Shown here piece after piece: positions 47,558 to 58,353 of a DNA stretch of 64,000 nucleotides; the first letter of the stretch is position 1, and every line of letters begins with the position of its first letter. This DNA is from Agrobacterium tumefaciens. GTDB lineage: Bacteria > Pseudomonadota > Alphaproteobacteria > Rhizobiales > Rhizobiaceae. The position numbers were made by a program, and so were the translations under genes. The stretch is from contig CP048485.1 of assembly GCA_025560025.1 (NCBI GenBank), positions 1,054,001-1,118,000 on the forward strand, written 5' to 3'. The notes beneath the pieces were generated by a model. That model saw nothing but the letters and a program-made list of their open reading frames with translations. It was not told where the DNA came from and did no database searches.

Positions 47558-48741
47558 AAAGGTCTGCCCCTGTAGACAACGGTAGCGGTGGCGATTGCAG
47601 CAATGCCTTCCCGGCGGCCGACGAAACCGATGGTCTCATTGGTCGTCGCCTTCACCGAGCAGCGCTCCAGCGCGATGCCCAGCATGTCCGAGAGTGCTTC
47701 GCGCATGGCCTGGCGGTGCGGGCCGATACGCGGCGCTTCCGCAATCAGCGAGACATCGGCATTCATGATCGTGCCGCCATTGTCGCGCACCACTTTCGCC
47801 GCATGTTCGAGGAAGATGCGTGAGGCGGCACCCTTCCATTGAGGCTCGGAAGGCGGGAAGTGATCGCCGATATCGCCAGCACCGCAGGTGGCGAGCAGCG
47901 CATCCGTCAGCGCATGCAAGGCCACATCCGCATCCGAATGACCTTTGAGTTTCTGGTCGTGTTCGATTAAGACGCCGCACAGCGTCACACCGTCGCCGGC
48001 CTCCAGCTGGTGCACGTCGTAACCATTGCCGGTGCGCACGTCCGGCAATCCGTGGGTGAGCTTTTCATCGGCCATGGCGATATCCCGCTTGAGAGTGAGT
48101 TTTACATTGTCGACCGAACCTTCGGTCAGCGTTACCGTCAGTCCCGCCCATTCGGCAATCGAAGCATCATCGGTAAAATCGGACTTTCCGGAGGCGGCAG
48201 CGGCGCGGTGCGCGGCGAGAATATCGCCATAGCCGAAACTCTGCGGTGTCTGCGCCGCATAAAGCCCCTGCCGGGAAACCGTTTCCACGACGCGACCATC
48301 CGAACCGCGCTTCAGCGTGTCGGTGACGGGCAGGGCAGGCAGAACGCCGCTAGCACCGGCCCGGTGCAGGGCGATAATGCGTTCCAGCATGTCCACGGCG
48401 ACGAAAGGCCGCACGGCATCATGGATCATCACATGCGTCAGCTCTTCCGAGGAGAGCGCTTCCAGACCGGCAAGCACCGATTGCTGGCGTGTCGCGCCGC
48501 CCGTGACGGTGACGATCCGCTTTCCGGCATTCAGCCGTTCAAGGATCGGCGACAGCAGTGCTGCATCGTCTGCATGGCTGACGACAACGATCGGAGAGGC
48601 GTGATCCCAATCCAGAAAGGTCGACAATGTATGCTCGATCACGGCCCTGCCGCCGATCGGGCGATATTGTTTCGGCCCTTCCTCGGGGGAGCCTGCCCTT
48701 TCGCCGCGTCCTGCGGCGACGATGACGATGCCGAGTTTCAT
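47554..48741 (-). CDS. ispDF: Bifunctional IspD/IspF isoprenoid enzyme
   Basis: A 395-residue fusion of MEP cytidylyltransferase (IspD) and ME-cPP synthase (IspF). The N-terminal IspD part has [24 protein letters not shown] at about residues 5-28 in outline and HDAVRPFV near 104. The IspF part begins near 233 with [20 protein letters not shown] and has [18 protein letters not shown]. Catalytic steps 3 and 5 of the MEP pathway are combined, as usual in alphaproteobacteria. The start at 48741 is 7 nt after AGGA; a second ATG at 48756 lies at the ribosome site. Confidence 0.95.
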   Translation of the reverse strand: MKLGIVIVAAGRGERAGSPEEGPKQYRPIGGRAVIEHTLSTFLDWDHASPIVVVSHADDAALLSPILERLNAGKRIVTVTGGATRQQSVLAGLEALSSEELTHVMIHDAVRPFVAVDMLERIIALHRAGASGVLPALPVTDTLKRGSDGRVVETVSRQGLYAAQTPQSFGYGDILAAHRAAAASGKSDFTDDASIAEWAGLTVTLTEGSVDNVKLTLKRDIAMADEKLTHGLPDVRTGNGYDVHQLEAGDGVTLCGVLIEHDQKLKGHSDADVALHALTDALLATCGAGDIGDHFPPSEPQWKGAASRIFLEHAAKVVRDNGGTIMNADVSLIAEAPRIGPHRQAMREALSDMLGIALERCSVKATTNETIGFVGRREGIAAIATATVVYRGRPL

Positions 48742-49017
48742 AGTACTTTCCTGCATTGGTCTTATGCTTTGCGCGCAACCCTTAGCGGTTGACAGTCCTG
48801 CTCTAGCGTTTCAAAACCCGGATGGCCAGCCCGATAAGACGCGCATCCGCCCCTGCACCTCGCAGGATCCGCAATCCTTGCGTGTTCGAACCTGCACAAA
48901 TTGCTGCCGACAGCAAAACAGGCAGGCAGTCGCCCAGCAAATAAAAGGTGCAACCCTCTAAAAGTGCTTGGCAACTGCACAAACACTGTCTAAAAATAAT
49001 GCAAATAACCCTTCTGC

Positions 49018-50034
49018 ATGAAAGATCATCAGTTGCCCTTTCCGGAGTTGTCAGAACCGTTCAGCATCGGCTCAGTTGCGATCCGTAATCGCGCCGTGCT
49101 GGCGCCCATGTCGGGCGTGACGGATCTGCCGTTCCGGCAGCTCGCCTGGCGTTACGGTGCGGGCCTTGTTGTCACGGAAATGGTGGCAAGCCGCGAACTT
49201 GTCGCCAATCGCGGGGAATCCTGGGCGCGGCTGAAAAATGCCGGCATGGTTCCGCATATGGTGCAGCTCGCCGGGCGCGAAGCGCATTTCATGGCCGAGG
49301 CGGCGAAGATCGCTGCCGATAACGGCGCCGGAATCATCGATATCAATATGGGCTGTCCAGCCAAGAAGGTAACGGGCGGCTATTCCGGCTCGGCTTTGAT
49401 GCGCGATCCCGATCATGCACTCTCGCTGATCGAGGCAACGGTCAATGCGGTCGACGTGCCTGTGACGCTGAAGATGCGGCTCGGCTGGGATCAGAACACC
49501 ATCAATGCGCCGGAGATCGCCCGCCGTGCCGAAGCCGCAGGCGTTCAGCTGATCACCATTCACGGCCGCACCCGTATGCAGTTTTACGAGGGGCGTGCGG
49601 ATTGGGACGCCATCCGCGCCGTGCGCGAGGTGATTTCCGTGCCTCTGATCGCCAATGGCGATGTGGAAACAGCCGAAGATGCGCGGGAAATCCTGCGTCG
49701 CTCGGGTGCTGATGCCGTCATGGTCGGTCGCGGCGCACAGGGTCAGCCCTGGCTGCCGGCGGCGCTCGCCGGACATTCAGCGCCGCACCGCGACGATATT
49801 CCCGCCATCGCCATCGAACATTACGAGATGATGCTGGAATTCTACGGAAGGGAAGCCGGTCTCCGGCATGCCCGCAAACATCTTGGCTGGTATCTCGACC
49901 GTTTCGCGCCAGAGATCGCCACGACTGACAAGGCTGAAATCATGACATCGCGTGACACGGCGGAAGTGGCGGATCTGCTGCGCTCCGCCCTTAGCGAAAA
50001 TGCGGGCGAAGAAGCCGCAAGGAAGGCCGCATGA
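49018..50034 (+). CDS. dusB: tRNA-dihydrouridine synthase (DusB/NifR3)
   Basis: A 338-residue FMN-dependent tRNA dihydrouridine synthase. Motifs are [22 protein letters not shown] near 29-46 in outline, [20 protein letters not shown] with the catalytic Cys near 116, and [10 protein letters not shown] near 183. It overlaps ntrB by 4 bp (ATGA), the classical nifR3-ntrB-ntrC operon of rhizobia and Rhodobacter. No clear SD precedes the ATG at 49018. Confidence 0.95.
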   Translation: MKDHQLPFPELSEPFSIGSVAIRNRAVLAPMSGVTDLPFRQLAWRYGAGLVVTEMVASRELVANRGESWARLKNAGMVPHMVQLAGREAHFMAEAAKIAADNGAGIIDINMGCPAKKVTGGYSGSALMRDPDHALSLIEATVNAVDVPVTLKMRLGWDQNTINAPEIARRAEAAGVQLITIHGRTRMQFYEGRADWDAIRAVREVISVPLIANGDVETAEDAREILRRSGADAVMVGRGAQGQPWLPAALAGHSAPHRDDIPAIAIEHYEMMLEFYGREAGLRHARKHLGWYLDRFAPEIATTDKAEIMTSRDTAEVADLLRSALSENAGEEAARKAA

Positions 50035-51179
50035 GCGCTGACAAACACAGCCCGGCAGATGCAAACCCGCTCGCCATGGCGGTTCTGAACGCGGTGCAGA
50101 ACCCCGTCATTCTGGTGGATGCCGAAGGTTTCATCGCCTTCGCCAATTGGGAAGCCGAAGCCTTTTTCGGGGCGAGCGCCTCCCATCTCGCCCGCTACCG
50201 CGTTTCCACCTTCATTCCCTTCGGCAGCCCGTTGCTCGCCCTGATCGATCAGGTGCGGGAGCGCCGCGCGCCGGTCAATGAATATCGCGTCGACCTGAGT
50301 TCACCGCGTCTCGGCCAGGACAAGCTGGTTGATCTCTACGTTGCACCCGTTGTCAGCGAACCGGGATCGGTTGTCGTCGTCTTCCAGGAAAGGTCGATGG
50401 CCGACAAGATCGACCGGCAATTGACCCACCGGGCGGCAGCGCGCTCCGTTACCGGCCTTGCCTCCATGCTCGCGCATGAAATCAAGAATCCGCTGTCCGG
50501 CATTCGCGGCGCTGCCCAGCTGCTTGAGACGTCGGTTGCCGATGAAGACAGGGCGCTGACACGGCTGATCTGCGACGAGACCGACCGCATCGTCTCGCTG
50601 GTCGACCGTATGGAGGTGTTTTCCGACGAGCGGCCGGTAGACCGCGTGCCGGTCAATATCCATTCCGTGCTCGATCATGTGAAGGCCATCGCCAAGGCCG
50701 GTTTTGCCCGCAATATCAAGATTTCGGAGAATTACGACCCGTCGCTGCCGCCTGTTTATGCCAATCGCGACCAGCTGGTGCAGGTCTTTCTCAATCTGGT
50801 GAAGAATGCGGCGGAAGCCGTGGGCAACCAGCCGGATGGCGAGATCATCCTCACCACCGCCTATCGCCCCGGCATGCGGCTTTCGGTTGCCGGCAGCCGC
50901 GAGCGCATCTCGCTGCCGCTCGAATTCTGCGTGCATGACAACGGCCCGGGCGTTCCGGCCGATCTGCTGCCGCATCTATTCGATCCCTTTATCACCACCA
51001 AGACGAATGGTTCGGGCCTTGGCCTGGCGCTTGTCGCCAAGCTGATCGGCGCCCATGGCGGCATTGTCGAATGCGACAGCCAGAACCACCGCACGACTTT
51101 CCGCGTATTGATGCCCGTCTCGCCAGAAGTGGCGTTCGACGACCGCACTTTGCCGAACACGACAGGAAATGACCTATGA
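50031..51179 (+). CDS. ntrB: Nitrogen sensor histidine kinase NtrB (GlnL)
   Basis: A 382-residue cytoplasmic kinase. A PAS domain covers about residues 15-125, followed by HisKA with His149 ([12 protein letters not shown]) and HATPase_c with the N, G1 and G2 boxes ([32 protein letters not shown]). It phosphorylates NtrC under nitrogen limitation, controlled by PII. It overlaps dusB and ntrC by ATGA at both ends, so the three are strictly co-translated. Confidence 0.96.
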   Translation: MSADKHSPADANPLAMAVLNAVQNPVILVDAEGFIAFANWEAEAFFGASASHLARYRVSTFIPFGSPLLALIDQVRERRAPVNEYRVDLSSPRLGQDKLVDLYVAPVVSEPGSVVVVFQERSMADKIDRQLTHRAAARSVTGLASMLAHEIKNPLSGIRGAAQLLETSVADEDRALTRLICDETDRIVSLVDRMEVFSDERPVDRVPVNIHSVLDHVKAIAKAGFARNIKISENYDPSLPPVYANRDQLVQVFLNLVKNAAEAVGNQPDGEIILTTAYRPGMRLSVAGSRERISLPLEFCVHDNGPGVPADLLPHLFDPFITTKTNGSGLGLALVAKLIGAHGGIVECDSQNHRTTFRVLMPVSPEVAFDDRTLPNTTGNDL

Positions 51180-52627
51180 CAGCTACGATCCTCGTCGCCG
51201 ATGATGATGCCGCAATCCGCACGGTGCTGAACCAGGCGCTGAGCCGCGCCGGTTACGACGTGCGCATCACCTCCAATGCCGCAACGCTCTGGCGCTGGGT
51301 TTCGGCAGGTGAGGGCGATCTTGTCGTGACCGATGTCGTGATGCCGGATGAAAACGCCTTTGACCTTCTGCCACGTATCAAGAAGGCCCGCCCGGACCTG
51401 CCGGTTCTGGTCATGAGCGCGCAAAACACCTTCATGACGGCGATCAAGGCCTCTGAAAAGGGCGCTTACGATTACCTGCCGAAGCCCTTCGACCTGACGG
51501 AACTGATCGCCATCATCGGCCGCGCCCTGTCGGAACCCAAGCGCAAGCCGGCCAAGCTCGATGACGACATGCAGGACGGCATGCCGCTCGTCGGCCGCTC
51601 TGCCGCGATGCAGGAAATCTACCGCGTTCTCGCCCGCCTGATGCAGACCGACCTGACGCTGATGATAACGGGCGAATCCGGTACGGGTAAGGAACTGGTG
51701 GCGCGTGCGCTGCATGATTACGGCAAGCGCCGCAACGGTCCCTTCGTCGCCATCAACATGGCGGCGATCCCGCGCGATCTGATCGAATCCGAACTCTTCG
51801 GCCATGAGAAGGGCGCCTTCACCGGCGCGCAGAACCGCTCGACCGGCCGTTTCGAACAGGCCGAAGGCGGCACGCTGTTCCTCGACGAAATCGGCGACAT
51901 GCCGATGGACGCCCAGACGCGCCTGCTGCGCGTATTGCAGCAGGGCGAATATACGACGGTGGGCGGTCGCACGCCGATCCGCACCGATGTCCGCATCGTC
52001 GCCGCCACCAACAAGGACCTGAAGCAGTCGATCAATCAGGGCCTTTTCCGTGAAGACCTCTATTATCGCCTGAACGTCGTGCCGCTGCGGCTGCCGCCGC
52101 TGCGTGACCGCGCCGAGGATATTCCCGATCTGGTGCGCCATTTCATCCAGCAGGGTGAGAAGGAGGGTCTGGAAGGCAAGCGTTTCGAGAGCGAGGCGCT
52201 GGAAGTCATGAAGGCCTATGCCTGGCCGGGCAACGTGCGTGAGCTGGAAAACCTGATCCGCCGCCTGATGGCGCTTTATCCGCAGGAAGTCATCACCCGC
52301 GAGATCATCGAGCAGGAGCTGCAATCGGATGTTCCCGACAGCCCGCTCGACAAGATGGCGGTTCGCACCGGTTCGCTCACCATTTCGCAGGCGGTCGAGG
52401 AGAATATGCGCGATTATTTCGCCAGCTTCGGCGATGGCCTGCCGCCGCCCGGCCTTTATGACCGCGTTCTGCGTGAACTGGAGTATCCGCTGATTCTCGC
52501 CGCCCTGACGGCGACGCGCGGCAACCAGATCAAGGCCGCCGATCTTCTTGGCCTGAACCGCAATACGCTGCGCAAGAAAATCCGCGAGCTTGGCGTTTCG
52601 GTCTATCGTAGCTCCCGCCCAAGCTGA
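51176..52627 (+). CDS. ntrC: Nitrogen regulator NtrC, sigma-54 activator
   Basis: A 483-residue response regulator. The receiver has Asp53 as phospho-acceptor ([11 protein letters not shown]). The AAA+ domain has Walker A GESGTGKE near 166-173 and the GAFTGA sigma-54 loop near 213-218. The C-terminal Fis-type HTH is [20 protein letters not shown]. Each part needed for sigma-54 activation is intact, unlike NtrX downstream. It activates glnA/glnK/nitrogen-assimilation promoters. Confidence 0.97.
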   Translation: MTATILVADDDAAIRTVLNQALSRAGYDVRITSNAATLWRWVSAGEGDLVVTDVVMPDENAFDLLPRIKKARPDLPVLVMSAQNTFMTAIKASEKGAYDYLPKPFDLTELIAIIGRALSEPKRKPAKLDDDMQDGMPLVGRSAAMQEIYRVLARLMQTDLTLMITGESGTGKELVARALHDYGKRRNGPFVAINMAAIPRDLIESELFGHEKGAFTGAQNRSTGRFEQAEGGTLFLDEIGDMPMDAQTRLLRVLQQGEYTTVGGRTPIRTDVRIVAATNKDLKQSINQGLFREDLYYRLNVVPLRLPPLRDRAEDIPDLVRHFIQQGEKEGLEGKRFESEALEVMKAYAWPGNVRELENLIRRLMALYPQEVITREIIEQELQSDVPDSPLDKMAVRTGSLTISQAVEENMRDYFASFGDGLPPPGLYDRVLRELEYPLILAALTATRGNQIKAADLLGLNRNTLRKKIRELGVSVYRSSRPS

Positions 52628-52776
52628 GAATGTTGACAAGGCCGCATTTGTCGTTGCACTTTCGCCACATTGTGTTGCTTGAAAAACACTAGAAGGAAAG
52701 AGATTCGCCAGTCTGAGGCGCGTCTCGCCTGACTTCAGAAATGTGGTGCTGGCTGGCCAGCGATTGGGAGTAGTGC

Positions 52777-55038
52777 ATGCGGAAACCCGCCGCCGAAAAA
52801 GCCGTTGCCGACGACGCAGCGGGAATGGTGGTTGCCGATCGCAGGATGTCTTTCGCTTTGCCGGGGCTGGTGCTCGCCGGCGTCGCCCTTGTCTGCGCTA
52901 TCCTCACTCTCTTCGTGCTTCTGGGTGTCACGCCCATTGCGCCGACATCGAACGTGGTCATCGCCTCGGTGGTGATCAATTCGATCTTCGTGATCGGACT
53001 GATTTTTCTCATCGGCCGGGAAATCAACCGCCTGCTGAAAGCGCGTAAAAAGGGCAGGGCCGCCGCTCGCCTGCACGTGCGCATCGTCGTGCTTTTCTCC
53101 ATCGTGGCGATCACACCGGCCGTTCTCGTCGCCATTTTCGCCAGCCTGACGCTGAATGTCGGCCTCGACCGCTGGTTTTCGCTGCGCACGCAATCGATCG
53201 TCGATTCATCGAGCAATATTGCCCAAGCCTATATGATGGAGAATGCCGGCTATCTTCAGGGCCAGACCCTGTCGATGGCGACCGACCTCGATCGTAACCG
53301 CGCCCTTTTTTATCTCGACCGCACCGGCTTCATTGATCTCATGACCCGCCAGGCCAAGGGCCGCGGTCTGCTCGGCGCGTTTCTGGTGCAGGAGGATGGC
53401 GACGCCGTCGCTCAGGCCGATATCAAGACCGAAAAGCCGCTTCCGGCCATTCCGCATGACGCGCTCGAAAAAGCGGCTGCCGGCCAGCCGACGCTGATCC
53501 CACCTGGCATCACCAACCTCGTCGGCGCCATCATCAAGCTTGAAGGCATCGGCGGTACCTTCCTTTACACGGTCCGCGCCGTCGATCCCAAGGTGATGGG
53601 CGCGATGCGGCTGATGGAAGAGAACCGCGCCGAATACAAGGCGATGGAGGCGGGCCGCGCACCCCTGCAGATCGCCTTTGCGATTCTTTATCTCGGCTTT
53701 GCGCTGATCGTGCTTCTCGCCGCCATCTGGACGGCCATTGCGGTCGCCGACCGTATCGTGCGGCCGATCCGCCTTCTCATCGGTGCCGCCGACAGTGTCG
53801 CCACCGGCAACATGCATGTGCTGGTGCCCGTGCGCGCCGTCGATGGTGACGTTGGCCGCCTGTCGCGCACCTTCAATAAGATGGTCTCGGAACTGCGCAG
53901 CCAGCAGGAGCAGATCATCGAGGCCAAGGACGATATCGATGATCGTCGCCGCTTCATTGAAGCCGTGCTGTCAGGCGTCACCGCCGCCGTCATCGGCGTC
54001 GATGAGAACCGCAGGATCACCATCGTCAATCCGTCAGGCGAGGAATTCCTGGCGCAGACCTCCGAGCAGCTTGTCGGCGCGCAACTCTCGGAGATCGCGC
54101 CTGAAATCGAGCAGGTCGTGACCGAAGCGAATACCTGGTCGCGCGGCAACTTCCGCAAGCAGATCAATATCATGCGACGCGGCAAGGAGCGGACGCTCAA
54201 TGTTCAGGTGACCCGCGAGGATGCCCGAGACAGCCGCGACAGCTACGTCATCACCCTTGATGATATTACCGATCTCGTCATCGCCCAGCGCTCGACGGCA
54301 TGGTCGGATGTGGCGCGCCGCATTGCGCATGAAATCAAGAACCCGCTGACGCCAATCCAGCTTTCCGCCGAGCGCATCAAGCGCCGTTTCGGCAAGCAGA
54401 TCGACGAGAGCGACCGCGCCGTCTTCGACCAGTGTACGGACACCATCGTCCGGCAGGTCGGTGATATCGGCCGGATGGTGGATGAATTCTCGGCCTTTGC
54501 GCGTATGCCGAAGCCGACGAAGGAAAAGTCGGATCTGCGGGCAATCCTGAAGGACGCCGCATTCCTGCGCGAGATCAGCGCCGCCGATACGAAATTCTCA
54601 ACCGAACTGGGCGATATCCCGCTGGAGGGCATGTTCGATGCCCGCATGCTGGGCCAGGCCTTCGGCAATCTCATCAAGAATGCGACGGAAGCGATCGAGG
54701 CGGTGGAAGGCGAAAAACGGCCGGGCAAAATCCTGGTGCGTGCCTCCTTCGACGAGAGCAATTCCCGTTTTGTGGCTGACATCATCGACAATGGCCGCGG
54801 CCTGCCCGTGGAGAACCGTCACCGCATTCTCGAACCCTATATGACGATGCGGGACAAGGGCACGGGCCTCGGCCTCGCCATCGTCAAGAAAATCATCGAA
54901 GAGCATGGCGGGTATCTGGAACTCCATGATGCCCCGCCGGAGTTCGACCATGGCCATGGCGCCATGATCAGAGTGCTGCTGCCCTATATCGAGGCGGTCG
55001 GCGGCGAAAATAACAAGGAAGCAGCATATGGCGTCTGA
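52777..55038 (+). CDS. ntrY: Membrane nitrogen-sensor kinase NtrY
   Basis: A 753-residue membrane histidine kinase. Hydrophobic segments at about residues 30-55, 65-85, 100-125 and 295-325 frame an extracytoplasmic sensory loop. HAMP (about 325-380), PAS (about 390-500), HisKA with His518 ([13 protein letters not shown]), and HATPase_c with DNGRGLP and GTGLGLAIVKKI follow. It pairs with NtrX, whose start overlaps by 11 bp. The NtrYX system links nitrogen, redox and envelope responses in alphaproteobacteria. The gap from ntrC is 149 bp, so it may have its own promoter. Confidence 0.95.
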   Translation: MRKPAAEKAVADDAAGMVVADRRMSFALPGLVLAGVALVCAILTLFVLLGVTPIAPTSNVVIASVVINSIFVIGLIFLIGREINRLLKARKKGRAAARLHVRIVVLFSIVAITPAVLVAIFASLTLNVGLDRWFSLRTQSIVDSSSNIAQAYMMENAGYLQGQTLSMATDLDRNRALFYLDRTGFIDLMTRQAKGRGLLGAFLVQEDGDAVAQADIKTEKPLPAIPHDALEKAAAGQPTLIPPGITNLVGAIIKLEGIGGTFLYTVRAVDPKVMGAMRLMEENRAEYKAMEAGRAPLQIAFAILYLGFALIVLLAAIWTAIAVADRIVRPIRLLIGAADSVATGNMHVLVPVRAVDGDVGRLSRTFNKMVSELRSQQEQIIEAKDDIDDRRRFIEAVLSGVTAAVIGVDENRRITIVNPSGEEFLAQTSEQLVGAQLSEIAPEIEQVVTEANTWSRGNFRKQINIMRRGKERTLNVQVTREDARDSRDSYVITLDDITDLVIAQRSTAWSDVARRIAHEIKNPLTPIQLSAERIKRRFGKQIDESDRAVFDQCTDTIVRQVGDIGRMVDEFSAFARMPKPTKEKSDLRAILKDAAFLREISAADTKFSTELGDIPLEGMFDARMLGQAFGNLIKNATEAIEAVEGEKRPGKILVRASFDESNSRFVADIIDNGRGLPVENRHRILEPYMTMRDKGTGLGLAIVKKIIEEHGGYLELHDAPPEFDHGHGAMIRVLLPYIEAVGGENNKEAAYGV

Positions 55039-56392
55039 TATTCTGGTCGTGGATGACGAGGCGGACATTCGCGAAATCGTAGCGGGCATTCTGTCCGACG
55101 AGGGCCACGAGACCCGCATGGCGTTCGACAGCGACAGCGCGCTGGCCGCCATTTCGGAGCGCGTGCCGCGCCTGATCTTTCTCGATATCTGGATGCAGGG
55201 CTCGAAGCTCGACGGTCTGGCACTGCTGGATGAGATCAAGAGCCGCCATCCCGAAATTCCGGTTGTCATGATTTCCGGTCACGGCAACATCGAAACCGCG
55301 GTCAACGCCATCAAGCGCGGTGCCTTCGACTTTATCGAGAAGCCCTTCAAGGCCGACCGCCTGATCCTGATCGCCGAGCGGGCGCTGGAGAACTCCAAGC
55401 TGAAACGCGAGGTTCAGGAACTCAAGAAGCGCACGGGTGACGCGGTCGAACTCGTCGGTGCCTCCCTTGCGGTTTCGCAGCTGCGCCAGACCATCGACCG
55501 GGTTGCTCCCACCAACAGCCGCATCATGATCCTCGGGCCCTCCGGTTCCGGCAAGGAACTGGTGGCGCGCATGGTGCACAAGAAATCTTCACGCGCCACC
55601 GGACCTTTCGTGGCGCTGAATGCCGCAACGATCACGCCGGACCGCATGGAAATCGCGCTTTTCGGCACGGAAGGGCTGCCCGGACAGCCACGCAAGGTGG
55701 GCGCTCTGGAAGAGGCCCATCGCGGCGTGCTTTATCTCGATGAAGTCGGCGAGATGCCGCGCGAGACGCAGAACAAGATTCTGCGCGTGCTGGTCGATCA
55801 GCAGTTCGAGCGCGTTGGCGGCGGCAAGCGGGTGAAGGTGGATGTGCGCATCATTTCCTCGACCGCCCACCACCTTGAAAGCCTGATTGCCGAAGGCCAG
55901 TTCCGTGAAGACCTTTACCACCGCCTCGCCGTGGTGCCGGTGAAGGTGCCGGCGCTGTCCGAGCGGCGCGAGGATATTCCCTTCCTGGTCGACATGTTCA
56001 TGCGCCAGATTTCCGAGCAGGCCGGCATACGCCCGCGCAAGATCGGTGACGACGCCATGGCCGTTCTTCAGACGCATGACTGGCCGGGCAATATCCGCCA
56101 GCTGCGCAACAATATCGAGCGGCTGATGATCCTTGCCCGTCCCGAAGGCGGCGAAGCGCCGATCTCGGCCGACATGCTGCCCTCGGATATCGGTGACATG
56201 CTGCCAAAGATATCGGCGCAGGGCGACCAGCACATCATGACCCTGCCGCTGCGCGAAGCCCGCGAAATGTTCGAACGGGATTATCTCGTCGCCCAGATCA
56301 ACCGCTTCGGTGGCAATATTTCGCGAACGGCGGAATTTGTCGGCATGGAACGGTCCGCACTGCATCGCAAACTGAAATCTCTCGGCGTATAA
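55028..56392 (+). CDS. ntrX: Response regulator NtrX
   Basis: A 454-residue regulator with a receiver (Asp53 in IFLDIWMQG), an AAA+ domain (Walker A GPSGSGKE near 177-184, Walker B VLYLDEVGEMP near 236-246) and a Fis-type HTH (GGNISRTAEFVGMERSALHRKLK). The GAFTGA loop that contacts sigma-54 is missing: between the FG and the following FEQ/ALEEA positions the sequence is TEGLPGQPRKVGALEEA. So it probably acts as a sigma-54-independent regulator. It follows ntrY with 11-bp overlap. Confidence 0.95.
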   Translation: MASDILVVDDEADIREIVAGILSDEGHETRMAFDSDSALAAISERVPRLIFLDIWMQGSKLDGLALLDEIKSRHPEIPVVMISGHGNIETAVNAIKRGAFDFIEKPFKADRLILIAERALENSKLKREVQELKKRTGDAVELVGASLAVSQLRQTIDRVAPTNSRIMILGPSGSGKELVARMVHKKSSRATGPFVALNAATITPDRMEIALFGTEGLPGQPRKVGALEEAHRGVLYLDEVGEMPRETQNKILRVLVDQQFERVGGGKRVKVDVRIISSTAHHLESLIAEGQFREDLYHRLAVVPVKVPALSERREDIPFLVDMFMRQISEQAGIRPRKIGDDAMAVLQTHDWPGNIRQLRNNIERLMILARPEGGEAPISADMLPSDIGDMLPKISAQGDQHIMTLPLREAREMFERDYLVAQINRFGGNISRTAEFVGMERSALHRKLKSLGV

Positions 56393-56441
56393 GGAGCGAA
56401 GGCCAAGTCGCCGCAACCGATTATTCCGTCAGAGAGACAGC

Positions 56442-57818
56442 ATGAAAGTCATCATTTGCGGCGCAGGGCAGGTGGGTTACGGCATCGCCGAACAATTGTC
56501 GCGGGAGGATAATGAAGTATCGGTAATCGATACGGCCGCGCCGCTCATCACCGCCATCACCGAGACGCTGGATGTGCGCGGTTATGTCGGCCATGGCGCG
56601 CATCCCGATATGCTGGCGAAGGCGGGTGCCGACCAAGCGGACATGATCATCGCCGTGACCCTGCATGACGAAATCAATATCGTCGCCTGCGAGGTGGCGC
56701 ATGCGCTCTTCAGCGTTCCGACCAAGATTGCCCGTATTCGCGACCAGAGTTATCTGAAACCTGAATATGCCGATCTCTTCAGCCGCGAGAACATGTCGAT
56801 CGACGTGACGATTTCGCCGGAAGTCGAGGTCGGCAAGATGGTGCTCCGGCGCATTGCATTTCCGGGCGCGACCGATGTCGTGCGTTTTGCCGATGATACG
56901 ATCTTCATGCTGGCGATTGAATGCATGGAGGACTGCCCTGTCATCAACACGCCATTGCAGCAGCTGTCCAACCTTTTCCCGGACCTGATCGCGACGGTGG
57001 TGGGTGTCTACCGGAACGGCATCCTCAAGGTTGCGCATTCTTCGGAACAGCTGCGGGTCGGAGACCTCGCCTATGTGATCTGTCAGCGCCTGCACGCCCG
57101 CCGCACCTTAAGCCTTTTCGGTCATGAGGAGCAGGAGGCGCAGCGCATCGTTATCGCCGGCGCTGGCAATATCGGCTACTTCGTCGCCCGCAAGATTGAG
57201 GAGATGCAGCCGAAAACACGGGTGAAGATCATCGAGGCGGATCGCGACAGGGCTATTGCCGCGTCGGAACAGCTCAGCAACACCATCGTCATGCATGGAT
57301 CGGCGCTTGACCATAAAATCTTGATGCAGGCCGACATCCAGGATTCGGACCTCATCGTTACCCTGACCAATAACGACCAGACCAACATTCTGGCGGCGGT
57401 GATGGCCAAGCAGCTCGGCTGCAAGTCCAACCTTGCGCTGCTAAACAGCTCCTCTTTCCATGAGGTCGCCGGCTCGCTCGGTCTGGATGCCTATATCAAC
57501 CCGCGGGCCGTCACCATTTCCCGGGTTCTCCAGCATGTGCGCAAGGGCCGCATCCGCTCGGTCTATGCCGTGCAGCGCGGGTCGGCAGAGGTGATCGAGG
57601 CGGAGGCGCTGGAAACCTCGCCGCTGGTCGGCCAGTCGTTCAGAGACATCGATATGCCTGACGGCGTGCGCATTGGCGCGATCTATCGCGACGGCGTGGT
57701 GATCCGCCCGGACGGCAGTACAAAAATCAAGGCGAAGGACCGTGTCGTGCTGTTTGCATCCGCCGATGCGGTGCGCGACGTGGAACAACTTTTCCGTGTT
57801 TCAATACAATATTTCTGA
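56442..57818 (+). CDS. trkA: Trk potassium uptake regulatory protein TrkA
   Basis: A 458-residue peripheral membrane protein with two RCK modules. Each has a Rossmann NAD-binding fold (MKVIICGAGQVGYGIAEQL at the start, and RIVIAGAGNIGYFVARKIEE near 231-250 in outline) followed by a TrkA_C domain. It gates TrkH/TrkG potassium channels. The ntrY-ntrX-trkA-hfq order is the standard one, but no trkH is near. It begins 49 bp after ntrX. Confidence 0.95.
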   Translation: MKVIICGAGQVGYGIAEQLSREDNEVSVIDTAAPLITAITETLDVRGYVGHGAHPDMLAKAGADQADMIIAVTLHDEINIVACEVAHALFSVPTKIARIRDQSYLKPEYADLFSRENMSIDVTISPEVEVGKMVLRRIAFPGATDVVRFADDTIFMLAIECMEDCPVINTPLQQLSNLFPDLIATVVGVYRNGILKVAHSSEQLRVGDLAYVICQRLHARRTLSLFGHEEQEAQRIVIAGAGNIGYFVARKIEEMQPKTRVKIIEADRDRAIAASEQLSNTIVMHGSALDHKILMQADIQDSDLIVTLTNNDQTNILAAVMAKQLGCKSNLALLNSSSFHEVAGSLGLDAYINPRAVTISRVLQHVRKGRIRSVYAVQRGSAEVIEAEALETSPLVGQSFRDIDMPDGVRIGAIYRDGVVIRPDGSTKIKAKDRVVLFASADAVRDVEQLFRVSIQYF

Positions 57819-58002
57819 CTGTCCCGAATCGAAAAAGCGGGTCAATACTCGTACTCATTCGGCTGTTTTGACCGTTGCGGAACGGAACACGATTTGATAC
57901 CAGAGTTTGAGGTCGACCAAGCGGGGGACAAGACTTGGCCGGCTTATTATTGATTGATTATTTTCCGGTATCCCTGCCGGCAAAAAAGAAAGAAGCGGCG
58001 CC

Positions 58003-58245
58003 ATGGCGGAACGTTCTCAAAACCTTCAGGATCTCTTCCTCAATACCGTTCGTAAGCAAAAGATTTCGCTCACGATTTTCTTGATCAACGGCGTCAAGCT
58101 GACGGGCGTTGTCACCTCCTTCGACAATTTCTGCGTGCTTCTGCGCCGTGATGGTCATTCGCAGCTTGTCTACAAGCATGCAATCTCCACCATCATGCCC
58201 GGCCAGCCGATGCAGATGTTCGAGAGCGAAGAAGGCGCAGCCTGA
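58003..58245 (+). CDS. hfq: RNA chaperone Hfq
   Basis: An 80-residue Sm-like RNA chaperone that forms a hexamer and pairs sRNAs with mRNAs. The Sm1 and Sm2 motifs are intact: [27 protein letters not shown] at about residues 8-34 in outline and [11 protein letters not shown] near 58. The C-terminal tail is short, as in alphaproteobacteria. The start lies after an A-rich leader (AAAAAAGAAAGAAG), with no canonical SD, and Hfq can bind A-rich tracts, so self-control is possible. Confidence 0.98.
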   Translation: MAERSQNLQDLFLNTVRKQKISLTIFLINGVKLTGVVTSFDNFCVLLRRDGHSQLVYKHAISTIMPGQPMQMFESEEGAA

Positions 58246-58353
58246 TCCGGCTCCCTCGACGGTATCTTTCGACATAGGCTGACGTGAAGAGGGAACATTT
58301 CCGGTTCCGTCAGGTTATTCTAAGGGCCGCCCGCGCGGACGCGGTCGGCCGCA

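Noticed and set aside
48742..49017. Possible sigma-54 promoter before dusB
   Set aside because: TTGGCAACTGCACAAAC at 48967-48983 looks like a -24 element but the GC/-12 spacing does not match TGGCAC-N5-TTGC.
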